Origin: an uncultured Bacilli bacterium
GTDB taxonomy: Bacteria; Bacillota_I; Bacilli_A; RF39; UBA660
Assembly (NCBI GenBank): GCA_947588975.1
Contig: CANQAF010000010.1
Span: 1 to 24,788 of the forward strand
DNA length: 24,788 nucleotides
Direction: 5' to 3'
Positions 22,382 through 24,788 of this stretch are shown here, piece by piece. Each line of letters starts with the position of its first letter. The first letter of the stretch is position 1. The translations under genes were made by a program, and so were the position numbers. The notes below the pieces were generated by a model. That model had not been told where the DNA came from. It worked only from the letters and a program-made list of their open reading frames with translations, and did no database searches.

Positions 22382-22455
22382 AAAATCACCATTACTAGTA
22401 TGGAAAAAATAGTATAAAATATGCGAGTCTACATAGATTATAAATGGTGATTTAT

Positions 22456-23274
22456 ATGAAAAAAATAATTGTATGTTTTATATTTTTAATATTACTAACA
22501 GGATGTGGAACAAAGAAAAAAGAACTAGATTTAGATCATATGAAAAGAGAGTTAACATCTATTACGTTAGATGAAGTTGATTATGAAAATCTTGCTCAAC
22601 TGTTAGAAGAAGATTTAAGTGAATTTACTATTTATGATACTAAAGAAATTGAATCAATTTTAGGATTAACGAAAAATATGTATACTCATATTTTATTTAT
22701 GACTTCTAATCAAACTCCTCAAACTTATATTGTAGTAGAACCGGTTCTTTCTTATCAAGATCAGGTAGAAGATCAAATTACATCTTATTGGTCTAATCGT
22801 TATCAAAATGAGTTAAATGAAGCGACTAAACAAATATATCAAAATCGCTTAGAACAACAATATGGGAACCACTTTATTTATATTGCAGGGAATCAAACCA
22901 TCAAAAAACTAGATATTATAAAAGAAAATAAGAAAAAATTATTTCCTGATATGATTGTATTAGAAAAAGAAGATTTGGAGAATCTAGGAATCCATATGAG
23001 TGATGTTACTAGTTATCTTTTTGCTATTACAGATAAATTAGATACTGTAGAACAATTTTTAATTATAGAAACAAAAAAAGAAGAAGAAGTCAAAAATGTT
23101 ATTCATAATTATTTTGAAGATTTAGAAGAAAAGTGGAAAACAAAAGATGAACTAGTATATCAATTATTAAAAAATCGAAAAGAAACAAAATTAGGAAATT
23201 ACTTAATTTATTTGGTTTCACAAGATAATGAAAGCGCATATCAAATTATAAATTCTTATTACCAAGACGTATAA
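22456..23274 (+). CDS. Putative lipoprotein, DUF4358-like (272 aa)
   Basis: MKKIIVCFIFLILLTGC is a lipoprotein signal with the lipobox ending at C17. Two related halves can be seen, each with a conserved arrangement: a short region before a secondary 'L-x-x-M/T-x-x-x-x-F' pattern, then a stretch such as DQVEDQITSYW (about 103-113) and EEVKNVIHNYFE (about 209-220). This duplicated pattern recalls DUF4358 lipoproteins, but the call is tentative. I chose ATG 22456, after GGTGAT, over the in-frame ATG 22444 that overlaps that site. It is divergent from the Rieske gene, with 74 bases between the two starts. Confidence 0.8.
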   Translation: MKKIIVCFIFLILLTGCGTKKKELDLDHMKRELTSITLDEVDYENLAQLLEEDLSEFTIYDTKEIESILGLTKNMYTHILFMTSNQTPQTYIVVEPVLSYQDQVEDQITSYWSNRYQNELNEATKQIYQNRLEQQYGNHFIYIAGNQTIKKLDIIKENKKKLFPDMIVLEKEDLENLGIHMSDVTSYLFAITDKLDTVEQFLIIETKKEEEVKNVIHNYFEDLEEKWKTKDELVYQLLKNRKETKLGNYLIYLVSQDNESAYQIINSYYQDV

Positions 23275-23321
23275 TTTTATATAAAATACATAAAATATTT
23301 TTGATATAAAGGAGGATATAT

Positions 23322-23681
23322 ATGAATTTAAGAACCAATTTATGGAATGGATTTTTTGATCGAAATGATTTTGAGCCTCTTAGAACTGATATTTATGAAG
23401 TAGGAGAAAATCAATGTATTGAAATGGATTTACCAGGCTATCAAAAAGATAATGTTACCATTGATTATAATAATGGATATTTAACAATTATGGCGTCTAA
23501 AGAAGGACAAGAAAAAAATTATATTCGCCAAGAACGTTATTATGGAGAATATAGTCGTACATTCTATGTAGGGGATATTGATGAATCTTCTATAAAAGCA
23601 AATCTTGAAAATGGTATTTTAAAAATTACCTATCCTAAAGAAAGCAAGACAACAGTAGAGCGTAGAATACCAATTGATTAA
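23322..23681 (+). CDS. Small heat-shock protein Hsp20 (119 aa)
   Basis: An ATP-independent holdase chaperone. The alpha-crystallin domain runs from about 21 to 110: RTDIYEV, MDLPGYQKDNV and ENGILKITYPK (about 96-106) are diagnostic. The N-terminal arm is short (about 20 residues). The C-terminal RRIPID supplies the I-x-I-like tail. Some Hsp20 proteins in Bacilli (CotM, CotP) are coat proteins. A CATAAAATA at 23289-23297 fits a sigma-K -10 but has no -35, so this is only a possibility. No CIRCE element was seen. ATG follows AAAGGAGG. Confidence 0.94.
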   Translation: MNLRTNLWNGFFDRNDFEPLRTDIYEVGENQCIEMDLPGYQKDNVTIDYNNGYLTIMASKEGQEKNYIRQERYYGEYSRTFYVGDIDESSIKANLENGILKITYPKESKTTVERRIPID

Positions 23682-23695
23682 TTGGTATTTTTTTT
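23666..23695 (+). terminator. Terminator of the Hsp20 gene
   Basis: AATACCAATT (23666-23675) pairs with AATTGGTATT (23680-23689) around GATT, followed by a T run. The 5' arm is inside the last codons. Confidence 0.88.
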
Positions 23696-23808
23696 AATTT
23701 TTTATTATTTATATATATTTGTATATAGTAAGCTGTAAAAATAGAATATTTGCTATTCAGATTTTAAAAATTGGTACAAATAAAGCTACAAATATGGTTA
23801 ATTCTTCA

Positions 23809-23838
23809 TTTGCACTCTAAAATTGACTATGGTATAGT
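23809..23838 (+). promoter_or_regulatory. Probable promoter of the 57-aa protein gene
   Basis: TTTGCA (23809-23814) and TATAGT (23833-23838) lie 18 bases apart, 20 bases before the start codon. Confidence 0.5.
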
Positions 23839-23858
23839 GGATGCAAGGAGGGAAGAAT

Positions 23859-24032
23859 ATGGCAAAAATTTTATATGATAAGGAGTTAGAAGCATTTAAA
23901 AAAGAATATCAAATAGAAGCATTTTCAATTATTGTCAAAATTGATGATGAAACAAAAACAGCAAGTTATATAATTGATGGTCAAAAGGAAATACAAGGCA
24001 ACTATGAAATACTCAAAAAGTATATGAATTAA
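23859..24032 (+). CDS. Unknown small protein (57 aa)
   Basis: A 57-residue protein beginning MAKILYDKELEAF, with a very strong binding site (AAGGAGGG at 23845-23852) that places the start at ATG 23859. It has an even mix of charged and hydrophobic residues, with likely beta strands in the middle (FSIIVKI, TASYII). No Cys or membrane segment. I do not recognise it. The length and promoter support a real gene. Confidence 0.65.
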   Translation: MAKILYDKELEAFKKEYQIEAFSIIVKIDDETKTASYIIDGQKEIQGNYEILKKYMN

Positions 24033-24094
24033 AGATTTTCAGTTTTGATTGCATTTTACATTTAAATATGAACATGATTCAATACTAGTATAGG

Positions 24095-24123
24095 TTGAAT
24101 TATTTCTATCCAATTGATATAAT
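24095..24123 (+). promoter_or_regulatory. Promoter of the membrane-anchored unknown protein gene
   Basis: TTGAAT (24095-24100), 17 bases, TATAAT (24118-24123). The start codon is 16 bases after the -10 box, so the leader is about 10 bases and is filled by the GGTGAT binding site. Confidence 0.8.
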
Positions 24124-24139
24124 TTAACTAGGTGATAGA

Positions 24140-24676
24140 ATGGGGAAGAAAATTTGTCTGATCATTGTGGTATTACTAGTAATAATAGGAATTGATTATT
24201 TACTAGTTCGTTATCGCAATACTAGACCGTTATTTGCGATACAAGATGGAGATATTTATGTTGGACTTGGTTATAAAGCTTGGCATTGTAAAACTGAAAC
24301 AGGCGGCTATCAGAACCACGTTGGCTCTTTTCACGATAAATATGCATGCCCAGTATATGAAACTAATGCAATGGTAAAAGAAGAAAACTCTTGTACATTT
24401 GTGAAAACGTTTTATGTATTAAATAATGTCCCAAGTAATGAAGAAGATTATGAATGGTTAGTGTTAAGACAATTTCAAATGGAACCTATTTTATCAGTAA
24501 AAGTTTCAAAAAAATTAAATCCAAATATTGAAGTTGGAAAAAATTATGAATTTATGTTTGAAGTAGACCATAGTAATAATTTAAACGATGACAACTTGTT
24601 TCAAGAAGCAACTTTAGTTCGAATTGAAGAGACAGATAAAGTTGGATTGGAACAAGTTCAAACTAGTTGTCCATAA
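24140..24676 (+). CDS. Unknown protein with an N-terminal membrane anchor (178 aa)
   Basis: Residues 5-23 (CLIIVVLLVIIGIDYLLV region) form one membrane helix or uncleaved signal, followed by an extracellular part of about 150 residues. Cys occurs at about 50, 70, 85 and at the end (177), which could form disulfides. GDIYVGLGYKAWHC is a notable stretch just after the anchor. I do not recognise a family. The start is fixed by GGTGAT and by the nearby promoter. A bidirectional terminator follows. Confidence 0.78.
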   Translation: MGKKICLIIVVLLVIIGIDYLLVRYRNTRPLFAIQDGDIYVGLGYKAWHCKTETGGYQNHVGSFHDKYACPVYETNAMVKEENSCTFVKTFYVLNNVPSNEEDYEWLVLRQFQMEPILSVKVSKKLNPNIEVGKNYEFMFEVDHSNNLNDDNLFQEATLVRIEETDKVGLEQVQTSCP

Positions 24677-24721
24677 GAAATCTTCATTATAAAGTTTTTT
24701 AATAACAGATATAACAATACA

Positions 24722-24750
24722 AAAACGACTTTTTAACAAGTCGTTTTCTT
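24722..24750. terminator. Probable bidirectional terminator near the window end
   Basis: AAAACGACTT (24722-24731) pairs with AAGTCGTTTT (24738-24747) around TTTAAC. Both sides have A/T runs, so it could also end a minus-strand gene entering from the right. Confidence 0.8.
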
Positions 24751-24758
24751 ATATTTAC

Positions 24759-24788
24759 TCACAATTTTGAGTTTGGTATCAATCTGGT
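24759..24788 (-). CDS. Possible 3' end of a minus-strand gene cut by the window edge
   Basis: Read on the minus strand, the last 30 bases give TRLIPNSKL and a TGA stop (24759-24761), just before the bidirectional terminator. Nine residues are too few to identify anything; the call rests on the terminator position. Confidence 0.25.
   Translation of the reverse strand, partial: TRLIPNSKL

Overview
The window is a strongly AT-rich chromosomal segment of a low-GC Gram-positive, probably gut-type, spore-forming anaerobe of the Bacilli/Erysipelotrichia or neighbouring lineages. The basis is the very A/T-biased codon use with TGA as a stop, perfect Shine-Dalgarno sequences, a CotE-type spore coat protein, a BclA-like collagen protein, and Firmicutes gene neighbourhoods (obg-truB-cysteine desulfurase, rpsP-khpA, murF-ddl). 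No species can be named from the sequence alone. No tRNA, rRNA, transposase or CRISPR array was seen.

Bases 1-7283 hold the most unusual region, a RiPP (ribosomally made, modified peptide) cluster. Three precursor genes (153-251, 729-842, 1409-1531) share an almost identical 23-residue leader ending in TTS, followed by cores of different sequence and length. Each has its own promoter with a run of 9-10 G filling the spacer next to the -10 box, then a small inverted repeat at the predicted transcript start. They are followed by six closely packed or overlapping genes: a radical SAM/SPASM enzyme, an HPr-kinase-like protein, a PqqD-like carrier, a SipW-like S24/S26 peptidase, an ABC exporter and a PF14907-type nucleotidyltransferase. 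The kinase, PqqD, ABC and nucleotidyltransferase set recalls the tailoring genes of some Firmicutes lasso-peptide clusters. Here, however, a radical SAM enzyme stands where the lasso cyclase and transglutaminase-like protease would be.

Bases 7384-11638 hold a collagen-like surface or exosporium protein, then obg, truB and a cysteine desulfurase. Bases 11851-13991 hold an unknown coiled-coil protein. After it comes a structured RNA of about 600 nt (about 12785-13385) with its own strong promoter, directly followed by a membrane protein with a DxxxD motif. I read these as OLE RNA and its partner OapA.

Bases 14071-20094 hold a lipoprotein gene convergent with cotE (minus strand, with a sigma-K-like promoter), then rpsP-khpA, a small Cys/His protein, and an alpha/beta hydrolase-MurF-Ddl run for cell-wall precursor synthesis. 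Bases 20161-24788 hold a divergent protein-kinase-like gene, a convergent FAD/Rieske oxidoreductase, a second lipoprotein, an Hsp20 chaperone, and two small unknown proteins. Rho-independent terminators, several overlapping stop codons, separate most units.
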